From NCBI GenBank assembly GCA_026545765.1, contig JAIFAC010000452.1:1-64000 (forward strand): DNA of 64,000 nt, given 5' to 3'. This document shows, piece after piece, positions 49,020 through 60,739 of the stretch. Both the position numbers and the translations under genes were made by a program. How positions within the stretch are numbered: position 1 is the first letter of the stretch; every line of letters begins with the position of its first letter. This DNA is from Plantago major (taxonomy: Eukaryota > Streptophyta > Magnoliopsida > Lamiales > Plantaginaceae). Under the pieces are notes generated by a model, which was given only the letters and a program-made list of their open reading frames with translations, ran no database searches and was not told the DNA's origin.

Positions 49020-50570
49020 TGTTGGAAACTTACACTTTTGTATTTTATTTTTTATTTTTTATTTTTTGTTTTGTCTTAAAGGTGGAGTGTAGCTCCTATT
49101 ATTAATACCTGGGATACGTCAGACGGGTAAAAATTACCCTAGTTCATACAAGGAGGATGCCAAAAAGAAACTTAACCCTCATAAGGAGGAATTAAGAAGA
49201 AGAACTAGTACCAAGCATACCCTCCCTAAATACTGCTACGCGCCAAAAATATATATACAAATTATGGAGGTTTGTAAGAATCCTTCCTCATGACTGCAAA
49301 AGAGACATACAACACAAAGGAATACAAGGAAGATTTCCATTCTACTAGTCTTTTCATAAAGTAAGGTTTGTCCTTCCTCCACTGATGTCCAAAACTTGAT
49401 TCTTGTTGTGTTACCTTCCTGTCGTGACTCCTTTTTCTTTCAAATCTGTCTCTTGTTCTTCTTCATCTTGCCATTTCCATCAACGTTTGATGTACAAAAA
49501 TACAAGTATACCAGTGTTTCCTATCACTCTTAGCACTTTTATAACACCATAAGAGTATAAGGAAACACTCCTCGTCAAAAACATCAGTTACACATAAAAC
49601 CTGTTTAAACAAACTCCTTTTTAACCAGTAAATTGACAAAGTAAAAGTAGTGTGCAGAAACTGATGCAAGAAAAACTCAATGCAAATGCTCTTTGTCTTT
49701 GTATTAGTCTAAAATGAGAGGAAGCTCCTCCATGTGAAACAGACCAGCAACAATCCTACACCCAAGCATATTTAAACTATAGCCCTGTTTCACCCAGATG
49801 AATGCAAAAAAGTGAAAGTAGATAGCAGCCTGCTTCCAAAAAGCTACATCTACATCTCTACATGCAACTGATATGTCCCCCCCCCCCCCCCCAAGCATAC
49901 CAGACGAAGACGATAGAACCATTCTTGGCAGGGAGAGAAACCCCTTCAACTATATACCAATTCTCTTATAAAACACAAACACATAACCATATCAAGACTG
50001 AACAACCTTTCAATATGACTTTCCTGAGATTCACAAACAAACTCTATTCTATATGGCATTTTTTGTTCTGTTTTTTTTGCCTCTTATATAGCTGATTTTC
50101 TTGGTACTTTTTTCCAGCTATTCTTCTCATATTTTATGGACCTTTTTTCTTTTCTTTTTTTGTCTCTTTTGAAGCCGTCATATTTATTTTTTCCAGCTAA
50201 TATCTCACTTTTATTTTCTGTTTTTTTTTTATCCTAACCATACTATAACATCAAACCTGAATTTATACAAAACACTTACAAGCCTCAAACTACTGTAAAC
50301 TAGAAGAAACCAGTAGCAATTACCTATTCTTCTTCCATCACAAATCTGCCAAAGTAACTTATGCGTGATAGCAAAATTAGAACCTTTATGCTTGAAGACT
50401 TGATCTGACAGAAACACAAACCTTGGGATAAAAGAAATAATCCTATACACACCAAAAACTCTTCCAAACTTCTTTTTGATCCATTTTTTCCTCTTCTTTT
50501 CCATTCTTTCTTTTTTGACTGTATTATTGTTTTTTATGAAAAATCCATTTTTCATATATTTTGACATTTA
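49020..50570. other. Intergenic region without a recognisable gene
   Basis: Contains a 16-base poly(C) tract at 49877-49892 and T-rich stretches at 50040-50230. Open stretches on the minus strand (49463-49949, 50229-50567) have no recognisable motif. Confidence 0.35.
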
Positions 50571-50777
50571 TCGCTTTAAACTTAAGTGCTACCATCCAAT
50601 TTTGGCACCTTAAGTTGTGTATGACGTTTAATTTTGATTCACAATAAACTTAACGAAACCGTTAACTTTGACCGAATTAGTAAGAATTAACGTGAATTAG
50701 TCGATTTTCCATCAAGTCAGCGCCTGAACTACACGCGCTCTAATAAAATATTAATAAAATTTAATTAAAAATTATTA

Positions 50778-51032
50778 CTCCCTCCGTTCCAAAGAAAACT
50801 CTACATTTTAACTTTGAACAGTCAACTATTTTCAACTTTGACAATAAATTACTCTTAAAATATAATAATAATATTTAATAAAATCATATAATTAAAATTT
50901 AATAATTAAATTTTCATTATATGATTTTGTTGAATTATTTACTATTATAGTTCAAAAATAATTTGTGGTCAAAGTCAAAGACAGTTTACCGCAGAATAAT
51001 AAAATGGAAAGTTTTCTTTGGAACGGAGTGAG
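50778..51032. mobile_element. Stowaway-type MITE (255 bp) nested in the larger element
   Basis: Termini CTCCCTCCGTTCCAAAGAAAA and (inverted) CTCACTCCGTTCCAAAGAAAA with TA on both sides (50776-50777 and 51033-51034). The interior arms ATATGATTTT / AAAATCATAT are complementary. Confidence 0.9.
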
Positions 51033-51044
51033 TAATATTCTATT

Positions 51045-51500
51045 AATAGTATTATTTTTTATTAATATTATTCAATTTTCCATTGATTATGAAACTTTTT
51101 ATTAATATTAGTCTATTTTCCATTGATGATGAATTAAAATTTTTAATTAAAATTTATTAATATTAATAATTTTTTAATATTAGTCGATTTTCATTGATGA
51201 TGAATTAACTTTTTTATTAAAATTTATTAATATTTTATTAATATTATTAATTTTTTTCAATATTAGTCGATTTTCCATTGATCATGATTTAATTTTTTTA
51301 ATTAAAATTTATTCTTATTAATATTTTTTATTTATATTAGTCGATTTTTCATTGATCATGAATTAATTTTTTTATTTATATTAATTGATTTTACATTAAT
51401 CATGAATTATTTTTTTAAAATTTATTAATATTAATAATTTTTATTAATATTATTCAATTTTCCATTGATCATGAATTGATTTTTTAATTAAAACTTATTA
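51045..51500 (+). repeat. Irregular tandem repeat, ~45-85 bp units
   Basis: CATTGATNATGAATTA-type motifs recur at about 51080, 51121, 51194, 51277, 51351, 51395 and 51463, each with TATTAGTCGATTTTCC- or TTTATTAATATT-like flanks. Confidence 0.75.
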
Positions 51501-51858
51501 ATATTTTATTAAGAACGTGTTTAATTCACGTGCCGACTTGACGGAAAATCGATTAATTCACGCTAATTCTTACTAATTCAGTCAAAATTAATGGTTTCGT
51601 TAAGTTTGACTAATCTGAAAATTCAAAATTGGACAATACACAACTTAAGGATCAAAATCGATTACCACAACTTAAGCATCAAAACGATAATCATACAACT
51701 TAATGCATCAAAACGAATTTTTCTCATTTTTTTGCAGTCTTTTCTCTTAATAAAGACATGGAAATATGGTTAAGGGGAGAGATAGATAGAGACCAAGATA
51801 AAACCCCCTCAGGGCTCTCAAAAACAAGGACCGACCACAAACCAACCACAGGATAAAA

Positions 51859-51862
<4 letters not shown>

Positions 51863-51944
<82 letters not shown>
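51863..51944. repeat. (AT)n microsatellite
   Basis: 82 bases of uninterrupted AT dinucleotide. It generates a spurious Ile-Tyr open frame on the minus strand. Confidence 0.97.
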
Positions 51945-51947
<3 letters not shown>

Positions 51948-51995
51948 AAGTTTGGAGGACCCGATATAATTATATCTTATCAACCTGTTTGGTCC

Positions 51996-52223
51996 CGTGC
52001 GGGTTTGGATTGAATCACACCCCTTTAAAAGCATACTTGTCATGGTAAGTCTTATTTTACATTTTATAATTTATACATTTACCATAAAAAAGACTTAACG
52101 AATTGGTATTTGATGTAGAAATACTATCCATCGAAATTAACACCAATGTTATTTACATTAAAATTTAACTATCTTATTTTTCTCGATTATTTATCATCTC
52201 CTTTCAATTCTATTTATTATTAA
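51996..52223 (+). repeat. Dispersed repeat, copy 2, just upstream of the mutase gene
   Basis: Homologous to 39450-39662 (CACCCCTTTAAAAGCATA, ACCATAAAAAAGACTTAA, ACTATCTTATTTTT, TCTATTTATTATTAAAA). It ends about 30 bases before the candidate TATA box of the phosphoglycerate-mutase-like gene. Confidence 0.7.
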
Positions 52224-52252
52224 AATTGAACTAAGTAATACTTCTACTTTCA

Positions 52253-52260
52253 TATAAAAA
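52253..52260 (+). promoter_or_regulatory. Candidate TATA box of the mutase-like gene
   Basis: TATAAAAA lies 188 bases upstream of the ATG at 52441 and 38 bases upstream of the in-frame ATG at 52291. If transcription starts about 30 bases downstream, the upstream ATG would have almost no leader. Confidence 0.4.
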
Positions 52261-52290
52261 ATTAAAAATGATGAGTTTTAGAATACTTTC

Positions 52291-55200
52291 ATGACCACCA
52301 CAGTCAGCTGGTGGACAATCGTAAAAGTTCCTCGCCACTCGTCGCCACCACCAAACTTCTCCGTTTCACGGCGACAATTGCTCTTCACAGTCCTCAATTT
52401 TCATCAACCACTCAGATTTTCCCCAATTTCTGCATATTCCATGGCCGATTACACTTCCAGGTCAGTCATTATCACACATTTCATTTTTCTCTAGTGCATC
52501 GTGTTTCTGCATATTTTATTCCTTCGGGTAATCGTATCAGTATAACCAATGATCTATTCTTCTATTTTTAGCATTAAGTTAGAACTTGGAATGTTTATTA
52601 AGCGTTTTTCATTATGATCAGTGCTTCAGTTTTAGGTCAATCCAAGTGCGATCAGAATGGCGGAGAAACCGATGTTTCCCGTACCAATTACGCTGAGATT
52701 ATTGTGATTCGTCATGGCGAAACGGAATGGAATTCTGATGGAAGAATTCAGGTTTTCGTTTTCTCTGTGATTTGTATTTGCCTTGGTGTTTGTGAGTTAG
52801 GTTTATGGTTATCCCGTGATGTGATTAAATTGTACAATTGCAAATTGCCGATGAAGTGAGATGATTTCCGATAGGTGATAGGGCGATTAAGTTCTGCGGT
52901 TCTACATTAAATTGTACAATTGCGAATTCACAATGAAGAGTAGTTGTTGATAATTGCTAAACCTGCTATTTGTTACTCTAGGGTCATTTGGATGTTGACT
53001 TGAATGATGTTGGCAGGAAACAAGCATACGGGGTTAGTGATATCTTCTGCTCTATTTTTTCTTATCCATCGATGTTATCTGAAGTTTTTTGTTTTTTGTT
53101 GTTTCCTTAAGGTGGCTGACGGCCTGTCAAGGGAGCCTAAGATCTCTGCAGTATATGCTTCTGATTTGAAACGAGCATCCGAGACTGCTGAGATAATCGC
53201 AAAAAAATGTGGGGTGACTGAGGTATAAGGTTGAATTCCTAGCATTTAATATTTTCTATTGTTAAATATATTAAGTATCTGTTCGTGAACTGTTTGTTCA
53301 ACTCCTTTCGTATTGCTTCCAACCTAGAATAAACAACATCTCTCTACTAGAACTTCACAAATGATTTTCTTCCTTTTTCATTTTTGTTTTATATGATTCA
53401 GTTGTCTTGTTTTTAAGTAAGCTAGTTCATCGATTTAGCTGTGTGTACAGTAGCTAGTGATTATGGAACCCCCCCCCGGTTGCATGTTGAATTAGTATCT
53501 ATGTTGTTTTCCTTTCTTATCTACAATAGTATCTAATTTATGCTATTGAATCAGTACCTTTTTCCTTGGGAAAATCTTTTTGGTGCTCAGCATAACAGTC
53601 GCAACTCGCAAGCTATTTGGAAGATAGTAAACTAAATGAATATGTTGATTGAAGTTTGAAATTTCTCAATGTGTTTGTGTCTTGTCCAAACAATACTCAG
53701 GAGTAAGGGATATATGGAATCCTATCTAAATGCATTTGTTGGTACAGATTTATATAAGCAGATTACCTGTCCCCATCTTTTCACTTCCTATATGCTAAGA
53801 GAAATGTGTCATTTGTAATTGATGATATAAATGTCGGTGATGATTAATGAGTAATTTCCTTCGTCAAACTCTTATTACAGTTGGATGTCTGCGTATAGAG
53901 AATACGTGTTGTCAGTTACGTTCTTATTAGTGATAAACTCTCTTATCTTCAGGTCATAAAAGATCCGGACTCAAGTAGAGAGGCATCTTGGAGACCTTCA
54001 AGGTGTTATCTACAAAGAAATAGCAAAATTAAAACCTGAGGCTCATAAAGTATTTATATCAAACAGGAAGGATCAAGAAATTCCAGTATGCTCTCTTTGT
54101 CTCTATCTCTGTGCCCTCTGTGTGTGTTACTATCTCTCTTTAACAGAATGTTGTTAATGCATGTTGCTAAAAGATCCACATTCGCATTTAGGAAAATTGC
54201 ACTTGATTTCTGACTTTGATGTTTAACCCCAATGTTCTTTATTATGGCCTTGGATCTTCCATGATGTGTTATAGTATTACTTTCCAGGCTTTGTAATGTT
54301 GGAAGTGAAACTGCATAGGTAAGATTGAGAAGTGAATTTTATTTTATAGGCGCTGCAATGTCACCTTAATACTTCTCTTGGTCCAGCTTTCACAAAAAAT
54401 AAATAAATGAATTTGTTGTCCATAGAGCAACTCTTTCACGCTTTAACATTTAACAGGATATGAGAGAGGAGGTAGGGTTCACGTCTGTGATTTCCCAATG
54501 ACAAAAGACCATCAAACCTACTAGATCTGAGCCTAAGAGATTAAACTATATAATCTTACAAATAACCATGCCTTGACTTCGTGAAGAAATTCCAACGCCC
54601 CCCAAATCACACACAAGAACAAAAAACAGACCTACGATTCTAGAAGATTTTCCTTGGCAAGAGAGACTTGGGTAGTTGGGTTCAATCCCTAGAATGGGGT
54701 GATTTGGGAAATGAAAAACTGGAATCTGTGAGAAAGTTAACTTCTGAACTAGAGATTGTAACTTCCCAAAATTATATCCTGTTGTTCCATCGATAACTGT
54801 TAAGACTTAAGAGGACTGCTGGCTATATATTAATGTCTTGGTATAATTTGAATAAATCTTATGCAAGTAAACCACAGCGACTTGAATAGATGTTGAAAAT
54901 TGCGTGATGTACTTAAAATGTCACTTTGCAGCGCCCTGCCACAATTAACCAAGCACTGATTTATATATGCCATCTTCAACTGAATAAAAAATCAATGTAT
55001 GGTTTAAGACCTTTTTGGCTGCCACGTCACCTCAGGGAACATATGTCTGCTGAGTGATTTCAGATTACGTTTTCCAGAACCATGGCAAATTATGAAATCC
55101 TTCATGCATTCTAAATTCTAACGAGAGAAAACACGTAGCACGACTTCGGACCAGTAATTAAAGTTCGACGGTAAAATCCATTTTGGTACTCCATCGAAAC

Positions 55201-56280
55201 ATTTCCGATTTTGGTACTCCAGAGTGGCCGCGTCCAATTTAGTTACTATTTATCAATAACTATTTACGATTAAGGTACTAATTGTAAATTAGATGGTGGG
55301 TGTGCAGATCAGTACCAAGTTACAATTAACCTAACTCCGATTTCACATGAATTCGATCAATTGAAAGTCGATTGAAACAAAATTGATGAAAAAGCCTACA
55401 AAAAAGAAAATGCCGAGGAACAATCTGACGCTTGTGAATGGGACGAAGTCCACGATATCTTGCGAACGGTCAATTTTCTATATCTATCTTTCGGCGTTTG
55501 ACATTTGCCCGCACGTGAATGCGATGGTGCACCTCATAAATTCAATTAGTACATAAATTGTACATAGTTATTGATAATTAGTACCTAAATTGGACGCGAC
55601 CACTCTAGAGTACCAAAATCGAAAATGTCTCACACTGGAGTACCAAAAATGGATTTTACCCAAGTTCTGACTGTGCGGTTATAAAAACTTGATGACCACC
55701 TGATGGTCCATGTAGACAGCAAATTGCGATCTATTAAACTGCTCATGTTGATCAATCTCATAACTAGTTCCATAGTTCAGTATTGCTTCGAATAAATTCT
55801 CTCTCATGTTTGTATGCAAGCAGACTGTAAGTGGTTTTTATCCACAATATGTTCAAATCTCAAACTCCTTTTTGAAAAACTTCTTCTAAATCAAACCATG
55901 TACAGGGTGGTGGAGAGAGTCTGAATCAACTGTATGAACGTAGCACAGCAGCATTGGAAAGGATTGCAAAGAAACATATAGGTATTTGTTGCGTGTTTTT
56001 ATTCTTAAATGTTAAAAGATGAATAAGCTCCTGCTAAATTTTAGTTTATAATGCAGGAGAGCGGGTAGTTGTTGTTTCTCATGGGGGTACGATAAGAGCA
56101 CTCCACAGGAGGGCTTCGCCACATGGCCGGTCAACAGGTAAGGTGCTCAATACGTCTGTCAATATATTTCACCTGACTGACAACGATGAATGGAGCATTC
56201 AATCCTGGGGTGATGTGAGTCACCTCAATGCCACTGGTTTTCTCCTGTCTGGTTTTGGTGGGGACAAAAATTCTGGTTAG
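52291..56280 (+). CDS. Phosphoglycerate-mutase-like histidine phosphatase, 7 exons, one frame break
   Basis: Plant member of the histidine phosphatase superfamily (phosphoglycerate mutase-like protein 4 type); the substrate is not certain. Exons: 52441-52460 (or from 52291), 52622-52751, 52982-53032, 53112-53222, 53953-54085, 55906-55981 and 56057-56280, all GT-AG. Key motifs: IVIRHGETEWN (phospho-His loop, exon 2), GHLDVDLNDVGRKQA, VYASDLKRASETAEII, RHLGDLQGVIYKEIA, GGGESLNQLYERS, VVVVSHGGTIRALH (second catalytic His), NTSVNIFHL, and the end FLLSGFGGDKNSG. From ATG 52441 the protein would be about 247 residues. From the in-frame ATG 52291 there are 50 extra residues rich in Ser, Pro and Arg with no Asp or Glu, resembling a plastid or mitochondrial transit peptide. 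Exon 5 is 133 bases with a net +1 shift near 53968-53982, so the frame is broken unless that is a sequence error. Confidence 0.88.
55170..55661. mobile_element. MITE-like element with ~90-bp TIRs in intron 5 of the mutase gene
   Basis: The left arm GGTAAAATCCATTTTGGTAC then TCC...GATTTTGGTACTCCAGAGT...CGCGTCCAATTTAG is repeated inverted on the right (GGGTAAAATCCATTTTTGGT, GGTACTCTAGAGTGGTCGCG). AAGTTC directly outside both ends may be a partial target duplication. It is non-coding. Confidence 0.85.
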
Positions 56281-56289
56281 TTTTAATCA

Positions 56290-57415
56290 AACACCATTCT
56301 ATTTGCTCAATTGAAACATAAAGAGCAACAACATTTGAATGTTTCAACCATGATTTACAAGATAGTTATTGTAAATACTTCATGATGTAATCAGTCATAT
56401 AATGGATATTTCGACTGGGTCATTTTGCTTATGTGGTATTTGGTTTGAACTTTCAAGTAGTTTGGAACTTTCAATAAATAAACTCTTGTGAATCCAGTTA
56501 ACAGTTTGTAGATCAAATGTTGTATTCTGACGTGGAATGTTGCTTATTAGTCGTGATTAAGCATGACATATGACTCTCTGCATGTTAGTTTATTGGAGAT
56601 CATTGTGTTGTAATAATATACCTTTGCTATAGAAACCTGGAGGCAAGCACCCATGCACACTCGGTGTAGTAGAAGATTCCTGTGTTCTGTAAAAACTTTT
56701 GCACACTTAACTGCTGAAATTGATTATGGCGTCAATCTTTCTGGTAAAAGTTTCAAACTGGCCATCTTCGACGAAAAAAAACTTGGCAAAGTGAACCTGT
56801 TCTTCAACAAAAGTTTCATATATAGATCCCTCTCTTTCAAAAAACTTAACACTGACCATTCTTGTCCCAAAATTTAGCTGATTGATCTGTTTATTCAACA
56901 AATGTTTGCATGTTGACCTTATTCTTAGATGTTACGCCTTACGTGCTGTAGCCCACGTGAATGAAACACCATTTCTTCGACCTCGTTTTTCTTTTTCCAT
57001 TTATTCAACATATAGACTACGTGAGGAAATTATAGGATCTCGTCCGAGTTCTGTCAGTAATGGCAGTCAATTGGGATCAACGGAGAAGGTGAATTGTTTC
57101 ACAAGTTTTACAAGCTCCATGTGATGTGATCGATCCTCTGTTGAGTATGGAACTCACGAGGACTAGCCATATAACTATTCTCCAGTTTTTAGTGCTCGAG
57201 TTGTGTTGTTGCCTTGTTGGTAATTGCGGCACTTATTCTGGCATGCTTGGTGCGTGTACATGAATATTACTATAAATTATTGTTGTGAATTGTTTGCAAG
57301 TGTAACGACCCTAAGTTCAAACATTAGAAATGTAGAATTACTGATAATGATACTCTACCAAGAATATACACTTCTATTTTCTAAAATCCATGGTTAAAAA
57401 CCGTGAAGTTATTAA
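56290..57415. other. 3' flank of the mutase gene, then intergenic
   Basis: No further gene is recognised. Open stretches at 56653-56877 and 56882-57124 carry no known motif. Confidence 0.35.
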
Positions 57416-57417
57416 TA

Positions 57418-57658
57418 TTCTCCATTTCAAAGTTAAATTGTTACATTTGATTTTTGACGTATTTTTTTTAATAATTAATTTCATAACGATAATAAGAATA
57501 ATTTAATAAAATCATATAATAAAAATTTAATTACTAAATTTTCATTATATAATTTTAATAATTTATTTATTAATATCGCTTTAAAAGAAATCGCGATCAA
57601 ACGCTGGATACTGACCGCAGTATAAGAAAATCTAACACTTTTTCTGAAATTGAGGGAA
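57418..57658. mobile_element. Degenerate Stowaway-type MITE (241 bp)
   Basis: The ends TTCTCCATTTCAAAGTTAAA and (inverted) TTCCCTCAATTTCAGAAAAA are flanked by TA (57416-57417 and 57659-57660). The interior AAAATCATATAATAAAAATT pairs with AATTTTCATTATATAATTTT. It shares that interior with the nested MITE at 50778-51032. Confidence 0.7.
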
Positions 57659-57664
57659 TATTAT

Positions 57665-58035
57665 ACATAGATAATTCACAGGTTAAAGTGCATTGAAGAG
57701 TACGTGTTATGTGTTGTTTGCGGGGCTTTTGTATTACTCGAACGTTAGTCATTGGTAACCAATCGGTGGAAATATTCTATTCTTATGGGGGTTAGTGATT
57801 ATGCTTATAATGCGTTGGTTTACATTTTACCACTTGAGAAGCATGCATGTATCGATATACATGAGTTTAATTTCAAGTTCATCTTGCCTGAAATTCACAC
57901 CGAAGATACCCTCTTCCATGTAAAATACTCAACGCAAACACCACCTTAGCCGAATGTGCAAGGCCCGTGCAGCAAATGTTGGGCTTGATCCTAAATTCCG
58001 ATTTCTACTTTCACCATATGAGTCTATTAGATGTT
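57665..58035. other. Intergenic stretch with an unassigned open frame
   Basis: A 65-codon plus-strand frame (57752-57949) has no recognisable motif. No repeat was identified. Confidence 0.3.
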
Positions 58036-58036
58036 A

Positions 58037-58270
58037 GGAGTGTCCGTTCTTTTTACAAGGTGTACCTTTTAATTTTGTATAAATTTTAAGTACATTAAAT
58101 AAAATATTAAGTAAGTAAGTAGTAGAATACGAAAAGTAAGTAGATATAGATAAACTATGAAAGAGAGTGTTTAAAAAATTAATAAATAGAGATAGTGGGT
58201 TTCCTTTAAACTTTAAAAAAAAAAAACTTCCGAAATGGCAAAAAGTGTACCTTTAGAAAGAACGGGGAAG
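58037..58270. mobile_element. MITE, same family as the one at 29459-29880
   Basis: The ends GGAGTGTCCGTTCTTTTTAC and (inverted) CTTCCCCGTTCTTTCTAAAGG sit next to TA (58035-58036 and 58271-58272). The reverse complement shares CCCACTATCTCTATTTATT and CTCTCTTTCATAGTTTATC with the SINE-interrupted copy. Confidence 0.7.
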
Positions 58271-58274
58271 TATT

Positions 58275-59050
58275 ACACTTTGTAATTCATAACATGGGTC
58301 TCATATATGATCCCATATACAATGTGAGATGATTTCGTTATTATATTTATACGTGAATTTCATCCAGTATCCCCCTTAAATATTCTAATTACATTTGGGT
58401 ACCATTTTTCCATTTTTTTGTTGACCAAATGATTGATACGAAACATTGCCTTATTTTGTCAATTTGAAAAGGTATCCCTTATTTCTTCTTAATTCAACTT
58501 AAACCCTTTATCTTCCAACATTTTTTGTTGAGTACATACTATATTATTTAATAACATAAATTAGAACTTCTAGGGGCCTTTTATAATTTTAATAATATAA
58601 TTATAATTTTCTAAAAAATTTATGGACTTAATTGCAAAATTAGAAACAAATTCCGAGCCAAATTGAAAACAAAGGAAAGTTTGTTAGGAATTTTTTTTAA
58701 AAAAAAAAAAGGAAAAAAATATATTAAAAGCTCATCGGAGCAGCTTCGGTGGTTGGAGCAACTTCTATCTGGAGTTGTGTAAATAGCTCCGAGCGGAGCA
58801 GTCCGATCATGATATGTTACAAATTCGATGGGAACAGCTCCCATCTGATAGTTTCCATTTTTTGTTTTTTTTTTAACTTACCTTTTTATTTTCAATATTT
58901 TGGTTATTAGTTTGTTGAATATTATAAGTTGTAAAATATAATTTAATTTTGTACTAAATATCTAATGTGCTATAAGTTAGGGTCATATTTGCAATTTGCA
59001 GTAAAAACTTGTGAAGGGTTGTGTTTGGCTAAATTTAAATTTGTATATAA
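58275..59050. other. AT-rich intergenic stretch
   Basis: No gene. A small inverted structure of GGAGCAGCT/AGCTCC type words lies at 58735-58850, but no unit was defined. Confidence 0.3.
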
Positions 59051-59060
59051 TAGAAATATT

Positions 59061-60735
59061 CTAATCACATTGCTCGTTATCATTAACTAATCGATATTTA
59101 GATAAGAGGCTATGTACCAGGGATGGTTCCTTATACTTATCTAATGTTTGTTGTGCAAAAATGTGAGTGATTAGGTTTTGTAAAACACCCACCTCATACT
59201 TTATAATTGGAAAATTGTAGGCCGATTTAATAGTAAAATTTCCACTGCTGCTATGAGGCAAATAGAGTGAATCATTAGCATTATTACACGGAATTGGAAT
59301 TCTAGCAATTTCTAGGGCAACCTCCTCAGGGAGTAGGGAATCTAGGGCAACCTGCTCAGGGAGCAGGGAAAGGAGCAGATCAAAGTTCCAATAAGTACCA
59401 TTTGAATTCAGCAACTTTATTATCAGAAGGAGGTAAGTTGTAACATAATCAGAGATGGATTTGGTTTTAAACCAATTTCCAGTCCATAAAGAAGTAGAAT
59501 TTCCATCCCCAATTAAGATCCCCGCAGAATCAACCATAAGAGGTATGTGCTTGATTAAGGATTTCCACAACCAGCTATGGGAGTTATTAGCTTCGGCGTC
59601 CCAGATTTGGCACTTGGGGAAATACTTTTGTTTGTACAGAGAAGCCCAGAGAGAATCTTCCTGTGAAGCAAGTCTTTAGAGGAGTTTTGAGTTGATAGGC
59701 TTTGTTAAGGGTTGAAAGATCTCTAATTCCCAAGCCACCCAAATGTTTAGGTTTGCAAACCGTTTTCCACTTAATTTTTTGTTTAGACTTAGTATCTTTT
59801 TTAGCGTTCCAAAGGAAATTACGGTTTAAAGTTTCAATCTTTTAATGCAAGTACTTGGGATCATACTCACGTATATAGTATAAGCCGGAATAGTATTGGT
59901 GACCGACTTGATTAGAGTTGTTCGACCCGCATAAGAGAGAAACTTAGTGTACCAAGAATTGATACAACTATTTATACGGTCAATGATACCATCAAAAAGG
60001 TCCAACTTTCTTTTCCCCAAGAGAAAAGGAATGCCCAGATATTTATCCTTTCTTTTGTTCCGGATAACACCCGGCTACTAGTTAAGTGTTGCTGGAGGTG
60101 GATTGGAGTATTTGGGGAAAATATGATTCTCGATTTTTTCCAGCAGATCGCTTGACCTGAAGCTTTTTCATAGGCCAACAAACAACATTTAAGATTCAGT
60201 GTGGAGCTTTTATTGGCCTTAATGAAAAGCATAGAATCATCTCCAGCGTAGAATGGGTATTTCAGGTCCTTTAGGGCTTGACTTGAGTGGCTGAATGAGT
60301 TTATCTTTAGCATTTTTTATCAGAAGATGGACAAAGAGTTCTTGACACAAGATAAAGATGTAGGGTGAAAGAGGCCCCCCCTGACGGATTTCCCTAGTTG
60401 GGGCCCAAGACTCTGAAATAAACCCATTTACTTTAGCTTATAAGGTCGGAGTTTTGATACAGTTTAGGATCCAATTTTGGACAACTAAAGAAAAGTTAAA
60501 CTTCTTAAGCATAAGCTCAATGAAGTCCCACTCTAGTCTATCATAAGCCTTTTCCACATCAAGTTTGAGACCAAAGAAGAACTGTTTAGACTTTCTTTTC
60601 TTTCCCATGGTGTGGAGGAGCTCGTGAGCCATCATAATATTATCAGTTACGAGTCTTCCTGGGACAAAAGCATTTTGAAAGGGGGATATGAGGTCATTAA
60701 GGACTTTTCGAATCCTGTAGACGCTCAGAAATCTA
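59061..60735 (-). mobile_element. LINE (L1-type) ORF2 remnant, minus strand
   Basis: In minus-strand order: KLDVEKAYDRLEWDFIELMLKKF (RT, ~60575-60480), YPFYAGDDSMLFIKANK (altered catalytic FADD box, ~60260-60205), YEKASGQAICWKKSRIIFSPN (~60170-60110), LGKRKLDLFDGIIDRINSCINSWYTKFLSYAGRTTLIKSV (60020-59900), and MWKSLIKH, then GILIGDGNSTSLWTGNWF (59570-59450). All the pieces belong to one element, but the frame is repeatedly broken. Confidence 0.85.
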
Positions 60736-60739
60736 CAAT

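Larger units (their letters stand above)
50575..51720. mobile_element. Terminal-inverted-repeat element with nested Stowaway and internal tandem repeat
   Basis: The left arm (TTAACGAAACCGTTAACTTT, GAATTAGTAAGAATTAACGT, GTCGATTTTCCATCAAGTC, 50650-50722) recurs inverted at 51520-51610 (GACTTGACGGAAAATCGAT, ACGCTAATTCTTACTAATTC). The flanking CTTAAGTTGTGTA / ACACAACTTAAGG sequences extend the arms outward to roughly 50575 and 51720. The interior is non-coding. Superfamily is uncertain (MULE-type MITE possible). Confidence 0.7.

Noticed and set aside
51747..52043. 98-codon frame with Ile-Tyr repeats
   Set aside because: Translation of the (AT)n microsatellite.
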